A stretch of 60,899 bases of DNA from Pirellulales bacterium. Its GTDB lineage: Bacteria > Planctomycetota > Planctomycetia > Pirellulales > JAICIG01. This document shows, piece after piece, positions 9,357-20,090 of the stretch. Location: contig DATLUO010000246.1 of assembly GCA_035533075.1 (NCBI GenBank), positions 1 to 60,899 on the forward strand, written 5' to 3'. The notes below the pieces were generated by a model that was given only the letters and a program-made list of their open reading frames with translations, was not told the DNA's origin and did not search any database. Numbering within the stretch: position 1 is the first letter of the stretch; every line of letters starts with the position of its first letter. The translations under genes and the position numbers were made by a program.

Positions 9357-9899
9357 ATGAAGAATCAACTCGCAAATTCGGAACTGGGAAAGGTATTACG
9401 TGCCGAGCCTGATTTTTCAGCAGCGTTCACCCGAAAGATCGAGGCGCTGAAAGGCAAGTTGTCGATCGACCTGCGGATGCCCGTTCAGCATGACGCGGAC
9501 ATGAATTACAGTTCTTCGCAGAAGCTCATCGTGAACTTCGATGCGAATGGGGAGGCGGTCCCGCCATCTTCGCCGGAATCGAAGTTTCGACTGTTTGTCT
9601 ACGTGAGCTCGAAGGGCCCTTATTTCGGGACAAAGCTTTTCGCGCTTCGCGCGATTGGCGGCGACCATTTGGAATATGGCCTGCCGAGCCCAGGCGATTA
9701 CTTGATTGAAGCAAAAGGCCAGGAGGGGCTTCCCGCAAAAATGTTGGACTCAATCTCGCAGATTAATCGTTGGATGCAGTTGCAGTCCTATCAGTTGATT
9801 GACGGCGAGGCAGCTTATGAACTCGCCGATGGGCATGACACTGAGCTGGACGGCCGTCCGGCGACGGTTTTCGATGTGCTGTTCAGTGAAATCGACTGA
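9357..9899 (+). CDS. Hypothetical protein, 180 residues
   Basis: The start codon lies two bases after the DUF1501 stop, so it is probably translated from the same transcript. The protein is soluble, with no signal peptide or membrane segment. Visible features are a basic N-terminal third, a beta-rich centre (KFRLFVYVSSKGPYFGTKLF, LFALRAIGGDHLEYG) and a C-terminal helix-strand pattern (MLDSISQINRWMQLQSYQLI, ATVFDVLFSEID). Base composition is noticeably less GC-rich than in the flanking genes, a hint of different origin. I do not recognise a family; a small immunity-type protein is possible but unsupported. Confidence 0.6.
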   Translation: MKNQLANSELGKVLRAEPDFSAAFTRKIEALKGKLSIDLRMPVQHDADMNYSSSQKLIVNFDANGEAVPPSSPESKFRLFVYVSSKGPYFGTKLFALRAIGGDHLEYGLPSPGDYLIEAKGQEGLPAKMLDSISQINRWMQLQSYQLIDGEAAYELADGHDTELDGRPATVFDVLFSEID

Positions 9900-9940
9900 A
9901 TCATCGTCGAGAAGCAGCTTCAGCCCATCGCAAGGTGTTT

Positions 9941-10336
9941 TTAGCGGTCGTCCATCTTGGACGTGACGAACCCGGTTGAGCGCGTATACCACGATCGCCC
10001 CTCGCGGACCCAGCGTTCCGAGAAGACCCGTCGCTGCCCGCGAGCGTCATCAAACACTGACTTGCCCAGAGCGAAATCACGATTCTCGTAAAGTATGTTC
10101 CGCTCGTGCAGATGAACGTCTAGGTCCAGATCAACCAGTGACAAGGAACCAACACGGTCGAGAAACTCAGCGACGGAGTTGGAGTACTGCAAAAGTGTCA
10201 CTGACTCCGGCTTATGACGAACGCGCGGGTCAATCATTTCGTGACAGCGCGCGAATTGTCGTTCGTTCAGCAGCTTATAGAATTGCCGAATCCTTCGACG
10301 GAGCGAAGATTGCGTAGTTTGCTGTTTCGTTTTCAT
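9941..10336 (-). CDS. Small protein, possibly NTF2-like
   Basis: About 131 residues from the ATG at 10336, which overlaps the stop of the upstream gene in an ATGA arrangement, so the two are translationally coupled. The N-terminus is basic (MKTKQQTTQSSLRRRIRQFY) and is followed by a helix (FYKLLNERQFARCHEMIDP). The strand-rich remainder (LSLVDLDLDVHLHERN, FSERWVREGRSWYTRSTGF) resembles the cone-shaped NTF2/SnoaL fold, in which a short helix pair precedes a curved sheet. The similarity is by pattern only. The frame stays open to 10375, but the overlap start is preferred. Confidence 0.55.
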   Translation of the reverse strand: MKTKQQTTQSSLRRRIRQFYKLLNERQFARCHEMIDPRVRHKPESVTLLQYSNSVAEFLDRVGSLSLVDLDLDVHLHERNILYENRDFALGKSVFDDARGQRRVFSERWVREGRSWYTRSTGFVTSKMDDR

Positions 10337-10605
10337 GGCCAAACTTGCGAAGACGATACGTGCGGATTGAACCACTCGCCGGTTTGCGGGTCGCGATCGG
10401 CGCTTACTTTGACTTTCGCGCCGTCCGGTGCTTCATACAAAAAATACCATCGTCCCCAGCCTGGGCGATTATTGGGTGGCGCCTTCGTCGGTCCATCGTA
10501 GTACGAATCTAATTCCGACCAGTTCCACGGCGCGTCGTCGAGTTCAAGGCCCGACGCGGGATCCGCGGGGTCGAGTCCGTCACGTGGATCGGGCCAAAGC
10601 TGCAT
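10333..10605 (-). CDS. Hypothetical acidic protein, 90 residues
   Basis: This small frame begins MQLWPDPRDGLDPADP and ends EWFNPHVSSSQVWP. It is rich in Asp, Pro and Trp, with the central segment RPGWGRWYFLYEAPDGAKVK suggesting a small beta structure. The stop overlaps the next start (ATGA), the main evidence that it is a real gene. No signal peptide or membrane segment is visible. No family is recognised. Confidence 0.5.
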   Translation of the reverse strand: MQLWPDPRDGLDPADPASGLELDDAPWNWSELDSYYDGPTKAPPNNRPGWGRWYFLYEAPDGAKVKVSADRDPQTGEWFNPHVSSSQVWP

Positions 10606-10685
10606 GCGCGTGGATCAATGCCTCCCAATCCTCCCTAAACATTTTAACGTCCAACGTTATTGCCAGCGAGGTTGAAACGCGATGC

Positions 10686-11765
10686 TCATTTTCCTCGAAC
10701 TTTGAGCACGGGGTCCGCTTTCAGCGGCAGCTTCACCGGTTTGCCGCTCTCGGCCGATTTGTAGATGCCCAGAATGATCTCCACGGCCCGGCGGCCTTCG
10801 CGGCCATCGATCGAGGGCGGGCGGTCCTTCTGCATCGCCTCGACGAAGTCGCGGAACTGCTTGGCGTGCGCCTGGTGCCCGATGGCGGCCGGATCGGCGG
10901 CGCCGCCGCCCGTGCTCTTGCGCTCGCTCATCGCGCGCAGGATGGCCGCGTCGCGGCGGTCGCCCTTGGCGAAGTCCCATTTTACGATGTCTTCTTCTTC
11001 GATCATGGCCGAGCCTTGCGAGCCGTGCAGCTCGGTCCGCTTGAGATAACCGGGCCAGGCGGCGGTGGTGGCCTCGATCGATCCCAAGGCGCCGTTTTCG
11101 AACCGCAAGCTGGCCACCGCCGTGTCTTCCACGGCGATCCGCTCGTGGGCCAAGGTCGCGGTGTGGGCGCAGATTTCGGCCACCGGACCCATCAGCCATT
11201 GCAGCAGGTCGACGCTATGGATGGCCTGATTCATCAAGGCGCCGCCGCCGTCGAGCTGCCAGGTGCCGCGCCAGGCGCCGCTGTCGTAGTAGGCCTGGCT
11301 GCGGAACCACTTCACATAGGCGTCGCCCAACGTCAAGCGTCCGAAACGCCCGGCCTCGACGGCCCGCTTCAGCTCCCGGCTGGAGTCGTGAAACCGCGAG
11401 GGAAAAATCGTGGCCAGCCGCACGCCGGCCTTGTCGCAGGCGGCGATAATCTGGTCGCAGCGTTTGAGCGTGATCTCCAGCGGCTTTTCGACGATCACGT
11501 GCTTGCCCGATCGGGCGGCGGCCACGGCCGGTTCCAAATGGGCCCCGCTGGCGGTAGCGATCGTTACGACATCGACCGCCGGATCCCGCAGCAGATCGCC
11601 AAGATCGTGATACGCACGGCAGCCTTGTTCGGCGGCGAACTTCACGGCTTTTTCCGGGGTGCGATTGTAGCAGGCGACGAGTTTGGCGCCGCGTACCTCG
11701 CCGATGGCCCTCGCGTGAAACCGGGCGATCATGCCACAACCGACCATGCCAAAACCGACTGCCAT
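10686..11765 (-). CDS. Gfo/Idh/MocA family NAD(P)-dependent oxidoreductase
   Basis: A 359-residue protein. The N-terminal Rossmann domain begins GFGMVGCGMIARFHARAI (dinucleotide-binding glycines) and contains VTIATASGAHLEPA and the family signature GKHVIVEKPLE with the catalytic-region Lys in EKP. The C-terminal substrate domain contains GGGALMNQAIHSVDLLQWL, the usual Gly-rich strand plus His/Asp pair. Family members oxidise or reduce sugars, inositols and related polyols. The substrate here cannot be read from the sequence, and the gene is solitary. There is no signal peptide, unlike many planctomycetal members exported by Tat, so it acts in the cytoplasm. Confidence 0.93.
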   Translation of the reverse strand: MAVGFGMVGCGMIARFHARAIGEVRGAKLVACYNRTPEKAVKFAAEQGCRAYHDLGDLLRDPAVDVVTIATASGAHLEPAVAAARSGKHVIVEKPLEITLKRCDQIIAACDKAGVRLATIFPSRFHDSSRELKRAVEAGRFGRLTLGDAYVKWFRSQAYYDSGAWRGTWQLDGGGALMNQAIHSVDLLQWLMGPVAEICAHTATLAHERIAVEDTAVASLRFENGALGSIEATTAAWPGYLKRTELHGSQGSAMIEEEDIVKWDFAKGDRRDAAILRAMSERKSTGGGAADPAAIGHQAHAKQFRDFVEAMQKDRPPSIDGREGRRAVEIILGIYKSAESGKPVKLPLKADPVLKVRGK

Positions 11766-14214
<2,449 letters not shown>

Positions 14215-14227
14215 GCGGCGCTCATGT

Positions 14228-14267
14228 GTAGGGTGGGGCAAGCGAGCTTGCGAGCGCGGGCCCACCG
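14228..14267. repeat. Single REP element (GTAGGGTGGG family)
   Basis: This 40-base element starts GTAGGGTGGGGCAAGCGAGC and ends GGGCCCACCG. It folds into an imperfect hairpin (GGTGGG with CCCACC). It is a lone copy of the family that occurs as inverted pairs elsewhere in the window (21.1, 26.5, 42.4, 52.1, 58.8 and 60.8 kb). Confidence 0.85.
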
Positions 14268-14303
14268 TATTGGGCGTCGCATCAGTCAGATTACTATATT
14301 CGG

Positions 14304-14341
14304 CCCGCCGGTCTCCCGCTGAGACCGGCGGGTTTGTTTTT
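14304..14341 (+). terminator. Intrinsic terminator of groESL
   Basis: The stem CCCGCCGGTCTC (14304-14315) pairs perfectly with GAGACCGGCGGG (14321-14332) around a 5-base loop and is followed by TTTGTTTTT. This is a textbook factor-independent terminator downstream of groEL. Confidence 0.9.
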
Positions 14342-14576
14342 GCGCCTTGGCGAGCTCTTCTCACGGATCTGCGATTGCAAGTCCGCGACAGATCTTGCGA
14401 GCCAAGACGTTCGGAATTTCGATATGAAGAGGCACAGCTTCTTGATCGCTCGTGCAGTCTGGCCGTAAGCTTTTCGACGGCTCAATAAAGTGCGCATATC
14501 TTCTCCATTACATTGGAGAAGCAAAACGCGTTTTGCTTCCCAAAAGCCAACTTCCCGCGTACGTGTTTGAAACTCG

Positions 14577-14701
14577 ATGAACTCGCCAGATTTGGAAAAA
14601 CTGAGAGAGTTTTACGGCCGGTTCCTGGCGGCGGGACTTGTCGTGTTGCGGCAGGCGGTGGACGCGAACGACCTTGAGTGGGCGGCGAGGTGCCGTGCGC
14701 T
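14577..14701 (+). other. Possible truncated gene start, unrecognised
   Basis: From the ATG at 14577 the frame reads MNSPDLEKLREFYGRFLAAG then LVVLRQAVDANDLEWAARC, which looks like real amphipathic helices, but the pattern collapses at about 14695, where the hicB gene ends on the other strand. This could be the 5' remnant of a gene cut by a rearrangement. No family is recognised. The rest of 14342-14576 shows only two short palindromes (TTCTCCA/TGGAGAA at 14502-14521 and GCAAAACGCGTTTTGC at 14521-14536). Confidence 0.3.
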
Positions 14702-14932
14702 TCATGCGAGTAGCAGCGTCTCGCGAATCGCCTCCGTGGGCACCCCGCGCAGGCCGTTCTCGCGGCGATCTTCTAAAATCAAGGCGCTCGCATCTCGCAG
14801 GCTTTCACGGCACTCTTCAAGTGTGCGACCTTGGCCATTGGCGCCGGGAACCTCCGGACAATAGCCAATATACCAGTCGTCGGTATACCAGTCGTCGGTT
14901 TGTTCGTAGACGGCGGTAAACTCGTTGCACAT
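14702..14932 (-). CDS. HicB-family antitoxin, orphan, with a 5-residue duplication
   Basis: The 76-residue protein reads FTAVYEQTDDWYTDDWYIGY then CPEVPGANGQGRTLEECRES, matching the HicB partial RNase-H fold (W-I-x-Y-x-P-E-x-P-G and QGxTxEE). HicB binds and neutralises the HicA mRNA interferase. A 15-base exact tandem duplication (14870-14884 and 14885-14899) repeats TDDWY within the first strand. A hicA gene would be expected next to it. The frame after its ATGA-overlapped stop starts MKR as HicA does but is otherwise unlike HicA, so the toxin seems lost or damaged. The frame extends upstream to 15058; the ATG at 14932 best fits the family, although no good ribosome-binding site precedes it. 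Confidence 0.75.
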   Translation of the reverse strand: MCNEFTAVYEQTDDWYTDDWYIGYCPEVPGANGQGRTLEECRESLRDASALILEDRRENGLRGVPTEAIRETLLLA

Positions 14933-15168
14933 GGAAAAAAGCGTCTCGCGACGGGTGAAGGTCAGAGCGCCGCTCGCGTATCGGATGGGCAAAGATAAAA
15001 AGACGATGCGACCTCTCGCCCACGTTATTGTAGCAAGAACACGAACCATCGTGGCCATCTGCCATTCTGCTCTTGTGTGTCGCGGTCGAACCGCCTATTT
15101 TGCCGCGCCGTTCGTGCGCGGAAGCCCGCGCATCTTCACCGGTCGTTTGCCCTTGGCAGGATTTGGCC

Positions 15169-16746
15169 ATGTACCGACTCGTGCGTCCATGCGTTTTCTT
15201 GCTGTTCATGTTTGCTCCCCAAGCCGCGGGCGATGCCGCCGAGCGGCCCGCGAAGTTGCCCGTTGGCAGCCAGGTGTTGGCGAAGCATCCCGGCGTGAAG
15301 TTCCGCATCAAGAACAACGATCAGGGCGAGATGCACGCCGGAGTGATCGAACGCGTGCAGAAAGTGCAGGGCGAATGGCTGTGGCTCGGGCGAGGCTGGG
15401 TTCCACGGCGCGACGTTGTCTCCCTCTGGGACGCCGTCGAGTACTTCACGGCGGAAATCGCGCGAAAACCGACGGCGTTCGCCTGCGTCGCCAGGGCCGC
15501 CGCAAAGGGCCGCGAAGGCGGTTTTGCATCGGAAATCGACAACGATATCGATCAGGCGCTCAAGTTCGATCCGGATTTTGCCGCGGCACATTACCTCCGC
15601 GGAGTGACGTTTCGCGAGCGGCAAGAATACGACTCTGCGATTGACGCCTTCGACGATGCCATCAGCTTTAATCCAACTCTAGCGGATGCGTACAACGACC
15701 GCGGTCGCGCCCGATACGACAAGGCGGCCGCATACAAAATACCTGGCCGCGCCTGGGATGACAGAAAGGATCTGGAGAAGGCGCTGTGGGACCTCAATCG
15801 AGCGATCCAACTCTGCCCGAGATTGGCGAAGGCGTACGCAAACCGCGCCACCATTTTCCTTGCCAAAGGCGAGAATGAACGCGCGCTCGCGGAAGCCCAG
15901 GAATCGCTCAAGCACGGTCCGGCCGCGTCGGCGGCGTACAGGCATATTGGCGCCTATTGGGTAGCCAAGGGCGATGACGAGCGCGCGATGGCGGCCTACA
16001 GCGAGGCCGTCCGCCTCAATCCCAAATGTGGGAAGGCGCGGTTCGAGCGTGGCAAGATCCATTCGCGACAGGGCGACCACGAAAAAGCCATTGCCGACCT
16101 GAGCCAAGCCGTCGAACTCCTGCCAAAAAATGCCGAGGCACTCGAAGCGCGTGGCTTTGCCTATTACCGCCTTGGCGCGACGGAAAAGTCGAACGCCGAC
16201 CGCATCGCCGCGGCCCGTTTGCAGCGGGCCGCATCCGCGGCAACGCTTCCAAGCACCAACTGCGAGAAGAACAAGAAACCCGCGGAGAACGAGGCCGACG
16301 TCGATCCCTGGCGGCTCTACAACGCCCTACATCAGACGGCGCCAGGTGCAAACGACGCGACAACCGCCAAATCGAACCCCGCACAGGCCGAGGCTCCTCG
16401 AAGCCGCGCCAGCACGCTCGACGCTTCCGCTCGGCGTTGCGCCACATCGACCGATGAGCGATATTTGAACGGTGAGCGGGCTGTCGAGGCAGCCACCGAG
16501 GCCTGCGAGCTATCGAAATGGAAGCGTGCCGATTACATCGACACGCTGGCCGCGGCCTACGCCGAAACGGGCGACTTCGACGCGGCCGTCAAGTGGCAGA
16601 CCAAGGCCATCGAACTGGCCATCGGCGCCGCGTTCAAGGCCGAAGCCGAACAACGGTTGCAATTGTATCGCGACCACCAGCCGTGCCGTGAGGATTCACA
16701 GGGCCGAGTGGCCCGCGGCAAGTCGGACGACGGCGAGCAACGTTAG
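15169..16746 (+). CDS. Secreted tetratricopeptide-repeat protein
   Basis: A 525-residue protein with a short signal peptide (MYRLVRPCVFLLFMFAPQAA). A planctomycete-type small beta domain follows (LPVGSQVLAKHPGVKFRI, ending WLWLGRGWVPRRDVVSLWDA), then at least six TPR units from about residue 130 to 350 (for example AAHYLRGVTFRERQEYDSAI, AKAYANRATIFLAKGENERA and GKARFERGKIHSRQGDHEKA). A linker rich in Ala, Asn and Pro precedes two further TPR-like helices near the end. TPRs are scaffolds for protein binding; the partner is unknown. The ATG at 15169 was chosen over an upstream in-frame start because it begins the signal peptide and has AGG nearby. Confidence 0.85.
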   Translation: MYRLVRPCVFLLFMFAPQAAGDAAERPAKLPVGSQVLAKHPGVKFRIKNNDQGEMHAGVIERVQKVQGEWLWLGRGWVPRRDVVSLWDAVEYFTAEIARKPTAFACVARAAAKGREGGFASEIDNDIDQALKFDPDFAAAHYLRGVTFRERQEYDSAIDAFDDAISFNPTLADAYNDRGRARYDKAAAYKIPGRAWDDRKDLEKALWDLNRAIQLCPRLAKAYANRATIFLAKGENERALAEAQESLKHGPAASAAYRHIGAYWVAKGDDERAMAAYSEAVRLNPKCGKARFERGKIHSRQGDHEKAIADLSQAVELLPKNAEALEARGFAYYRLGATEKSNADRIAAARLQRAASAATLPSTNCEKNKKPAENEADVDPWRLYNALHQTAPGANDATTAKSNPAQAEAPRSRASTLDASARRCATSTDERYLNGERAVEAATEACELSKWKRADYIDTLAAAYAETGDFDAAVKWQTKAIELAIGAAFKAEAEQRLQLYRDHQPCREDSQGRVARGKSDDGEQR

Positions 16747-16808
16747 CAGCTCCTTTTCGCGTTTTGAGCTTTGCGCCGCCTACCCCAAACCACTAAGATG
16801 GTTTGGTT

Positions 16809-17840
16809 ATGCCCGACTTGCGCAAAGACCCGATTGTCGGCCGCTGGGTGATCGTGGCCAAAAGCCGCGCCAAGCGCCCGCACGATTTTGTGAGCACGCC
16901 GCAACTCGTACCGGGGTCGTTTTGCCCATTTTGCGCAGGCCACGAAGCTTATACGCCCAGAGAAATCCTGGCCTATCGCCCGGCCGGTTCGCAGGCCAAT
17001 GGCGAAGGCTGGCGGGTGCGCGTGGTGCCCAACAAGTTCCCGGCCCTGGAGATCGAAGGCGATCTCAACAAACGGGGAGATGGAATCTACGACATGATGC
17101 GCGGCGTCGGCGCGCATGAGGTGATTATCGAATCGCCGCGGCACCTGCTGAGCAGCTCGGACCTGACCGAAGAGGAACTGCGTGAAGTCTTGTGGGTCTA
17201 TCGCGACCGGCTGGTCGACCTGAAGAAAGATCCGCGGCTCGTCTACGGCATGATCTTCAAGAACGTGGGGGCCGCGGCCGGCGCCTCGCTGGAACACACG
17301 CACAGCCAGTTGATCGTGACGCCCATCGTGCCGATCGTCGTCATGGAAGAGATGAAGGGGTCGCAGGAGTTTTATCGCTACCGCGGCCGCTGCGTGTTTT
17401 GCGACATGGTGCAGCAAGAGCTGGCCGGCGAAAAGCGGACCGTGCTCGACACGCCCGGCTTTGTGGCCTTTTGCCCGTTCGCCAGCCGGTTTCCCTTCGA
17501 GACCTGGATTCTGCCCAAGGGCCACGCCAGCCACTACGAGAACATCCAAAAGCACGGCGTCGAAGAACTGGCCCGCGTGTTACGGCAGGTGATCGGCAAC
17601 ATCGAGCTGGCGTTGGACCGGCCGAGCTACAACTATATCTTGCACACCGCGCCGTTCGACAGCCCGGAACTAGGCCATTACCACTGGCACATCGAGATCA
17701 TTCCACGGCTGACGAGGACGGCGGGCTTCGAATGGGGCAGCGGCTTTTACATCAACTCCGTGCCGCCCGAAGAGGCCGCGGCGTTTTTGCGCGACGTGGA
17801 AGTCGAGTCGCACGAGTTACGGAGCTTGCCGGTCAAGTAG
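16809..17840 (+). CDS. galT: Galactose-1-phosphate uridylyltransferase
   Basis: The enzyme transfers UMP from UDP-glucose to galactose 1-phosphate (Leloir pathway), or acts on a related sugar 1-phosphate. The 343-residue length fits. The zinc-site cysteines are in CPFC (39, 42), with His112 in RHL and His163. The active-site HTHSQ motif spans 163-167, with His165 the probable uridylylated residue. A second CxxC (195, 198) and the C-terminal [10 protein letters not shown] motif are also present. It is a histidine-triad superfamily member. The next gene is a GH57 glucan enzyme, and debranching-type and GT4 genes lie further on, so a role in sugar-nucleotide supply for storage glucan is plausible. 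Confidence 0.93.
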   Translation: MPDLRKDPIVGRWVIVAKSRAKRPHDFVSTPQLVPGSFCPFCAGHEAYTPREILAYRPAGSQANGEGWRVRVVPNKFPALEIEGDLNKRGDGIYDMMRGVGAHEVIIESPRHLLSSSDLTEEELREVLWVYRDRLVDLKKDPRLVYGMIFKNVGAAAGASLEHTHSQLIVTPIVPIVVMEEMKGSQEFYRYRGRCVFCDMVQQELAGEKRTVLDTPGFVAFCPFASRFPFETWILPKGHASHYENIQKHGVEELARVLRQVIGNIELALDRPSYNYILHTAPFDSPELGHYHWHIEIIPRLTRTAGFEWGSGFYINSVPPEEAAAFLRDVEVESHELRSLPVK

Positions 17841-17886
17841 ACTGGCCGATTAAGTAAAGCAGTCAAGTTTTTGCGGACGATGATGA

Positions 17887-17911
17887 ACTGACCACGGACC
17901 ACTGACCACGA
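17887..17911. repeat. Heptanucleotide repeat (ACTGACC series) before the GH57 start
   Basis: The 7-bp units ACTGACC, ACGGACC, ACTGACC and ACGAACA follow each other directly, ending about 10 bases before the GH57 ATG. No purine-rich ribosome-binding site is visible there. A reverse-complement copy lies just upstream of the ctaE start at 56690-56712. Confidence 0.8.
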
Positions 17912-17921
17912 ACAATTCCAC

Positions 17922-20090
17922 ATGTCGAACACGATCCGCTTTGTCCTGGCCCTGCACAATCACCAGCCGATCGGCAATTTTTCCGGCGTGATGGAGCAAG
18001 CCTATCAGGAGGCCTACTCGCCCTTCCTGGATGTCTTCGAGCGCTATCCCACGCTCAAGATCGGCCTGCATACCAGCGGCTCGTTGATGGAATGGATCGC
18101 CGCGAATCATCCCGAGTATCTGGAAAGGCTGGGCGAACTGGTGGCCTCGGGACGAGTGGAGATCATCGGCGGGGCGTTTTACGAGCCGATCCTGGCGATG
18201 ATCCCCAGCCGCGACCGCATCGGGCAAATCCGCAGCTACACGCAGTGGCTCGAGCAGCGGCTGGAGACCAAGATCCGCGGAATATGGATTCCCGAACGGG
18301 TCTGGGAGCAGTCGTTTACCAGCGATCTGGCCGCCGCCGGCATTCAATATACGGTGCTCGACGACTTCCACTTCAAGAACGCCGGCCTCACGCAGGGCCA
18401 CCTCGACGGCTACTACGTGACCGAGGACGACGGGCAGCTCATCGCCGTCTTTCCCGGCAGCGAGCGGCTGCGGTATCTGATTCCCTTCGCCTCGCCGCAA
18501 GAGACGATCGACCATCTGCAATGGATCGCCTCGCAGCGGCCCGGCGCCGTGGCCGTGTTTGGCGACGACGGCGAGAAGTTCGGCACCTGGCCCGAAACGC
18601 ACACGCACGTCTACACCAACGGCTGGCTGACGCGGTTCTTCGACCTGCTGGTGGCCAACGAAAGCTGGATCAAGATCACGACGCTGGGCGAGGCCGTCGA
18701 CAACGTGCCGCCCTTGGGCAAGATTTACCTGCCCGACAGCAGCTACCGCGAGATGACCGAGTGGGCGCTGCCCACGGAGCAGCTCGTCGAATACGAGCGG
18801 CTGAAGCACGAGATGGAGCACGACGCGCGCTGGCCGGCACTGACCCAGTTCGTCAAAGGCGGCTTCTGGCGGAACTTCAAGGTGAAGTATCCCGAAAGCG
18901 ACGAGATGTATACCCGCATGCTGATGGTCAGCCGCAAGCTGGAGCAGGCCGTCGAGGCGGAGCACGATCCGGAGCTGGTCGGCTACGCTCGCACCGAGCT
19001 GTATCGCGGACAGTGCAACTGCAGCTACTGGCACGGGGCCTTCGGCGGCATCTATCTGCCGCACCTCCGCAACGCGGTCTATAATCATCTGATCGCGGCC
19101 GACAACCTGCTCGACCGGGCGGCCGACCGCGGCGAGAATTGGGTCGAGGCCACGGCCAGCGACTTCAATCTCGACGCCCGGCAAGAGGCGTTTCTGGCCA
19201 ACGACAAGCTGGCCGCGCTGTTGTCGCCTTATCGCGGCGGCATGATGTACGAGCTCGACGTGCGGTCGATCTGCTTGAACCTGCTGGCGACGCTGGCCCG
19301 CAGGCCGGAAGCCTATCATCGCAAAGTGTTGGCCGGGGCTGCCGGCACGAACGGGCACGTGGCCAGCATTCACGACCGCGTGGTGTTCAAGCAGCCGGGC
19401 CTCGATCAGAGGCTGCAATACGACACTTTGCCGCGCAAAAGCCTGCTCGACCATTTTTTCGACAACGAGACATCGATCAACGCGCTGGTATCCGGGCACT
19501 CGGCCGAGCGCGGCGACTTTGTGCAAGGCACGTACGAGGCCCGCGTGCGTCGCAGTCCGCACCGCATCCAGGTGCAGATGTCGCGTCAGGGCATCGCCTG
19601 TGGGCGTGCGGTGAAAGTGACCAAGGGCGTCACGCTCTCGTCGGGTAGCTCGACCTTGGAAATCGCCTATTTGCTCGAAGGGTTGCCGCCGGGCCAGGCG
19701 ATGCACTTCGGCATCGAGTTCAACTTCGCGGCCATGCCGTCCAATTGCGACGACCGCTATTTTCACGACGGCGAAGGCCGCCGGCTCGGTCATCTTGGCC
19801 GCCAGCTCGACTTGACCGGCGCGGGCGCGCTAGGGCTGGTAGACGAATGGCTGGGCATCGAGCTGGTGTGGCGTGCGAGCTGTCCGGCGTCGATCTGGAC
19901 GTTCCCGATCGAGACGGTGAGCCAGTCGGAGGGCGGCTTCGAGTTGGTGCATCAATCGGTGGTCGTGCTGCCTCGCTGGTACATTCAGGCCGACGCCGAC
20001 GGCCGCTGGAGCGTGACCATGAGCCTCTCGGTCGACACCTCGCGCGCCGAGAGCCGCATGGAAAAGCCGGCCGTGGCCGTGGCGCATTAG
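17922..20090 (+). CDS. Glycoside hydrolase family 57 alpha-amylase/4-alpha-glucanotransferase-type enzyme
   Basis: A 722-residue cytoplasmic enzyme acting on alpha-1,4-glucan. Conserved GH57 regions in order are HNHQP (12-16), GRVEIIGGAFYEP (78-89), IWIPERVWE (121-129, nucleophile Glu125), and FGDDGEKFGTW (213-223, acid/base Asp215 or Asp216). The Glu-Asp spacing matches the Thermococcus litoralis 4-alpha-glucanotransferase. The C-terminal half contains the beta-domains usual for the DUF1925/DUF1926 type (LSPYRGGMMYELDVRS, ITVVLP-like strands to the end). There is no signal peptide. It follows galT by about 80 bases and is probably in the same operon. Its last 90 bases are duplicated at 20957-21050, beyond the next gene. 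Confidence 0.92.
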   Translation: MSNTIRFVLALHNHQPIGNFSGVMEQAYQEAYSPFLDVFERYPTLKIGLHTSGSLMEWIAANHPEYLERLGELVASGRVEIIGGAFYEPILAMIPSRDRIGQIRSYTQWLEQRLETKIRGIWIPERVWEQSFTSDLAAAGIQYTVLDDFHFKNAGLTQGHLDGYYVTEDDGQLIAVFPGSERLRYLIPFASPQETIDHLQWIASQRPGAVAVFGDDGEKFGTWPETHTHVYTNGWLTRFFDLLVANESWIKITTLGEAVDNVPPLGKIYLPDSSYREMTEWALPTEQLVEYERLKHEMEHDARWPALTQFVKGGFWRNFKVKYPESDEMYTRMLMVSRKLEQAVEAEHDPELVGYARTELYRGQCNCSYWHGAFGGIYLPHLRNAVYNHLIAADNLLDRAADRGENWVEATASDFNLDARQEAFLANDKLAALLSPYRGGMMYELDVRSICLNLLATLARRPEAYHRKVLAGAAGTNGHVASIHDRVVFKQPGLDQRLQYDTLPRKSLLDHFFDNETSINALVSGHSAERGDFVQGTYEARVRRSPHRIQVQMSRQGIACGRAVKVTKGVTLSSGSSTLEIAYLLEGLPPGQAMHFGIEFNFAAMPSNCDDRYFHDGEGRRLGHLGRQLDLTGAGALGLVDEWLGIELVWRASCPASIWTFPIETVSQSEGGFELVHQSVVVLPRWYIQADADGRWSVTMSLSVDTSRAESRMEKPAVAVAH

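Noticed and set aside
14502-14536. Operator or terminator from two short palindromes
   Set aside because: The palindromes are short, with no T-run and no clear gene to regulate.
14508-14705. hicA gene after hicB
   Set aside because: The MKR start and ATGA overlap fit, but the remaining residues lack the HicA GxxHxx pattern.
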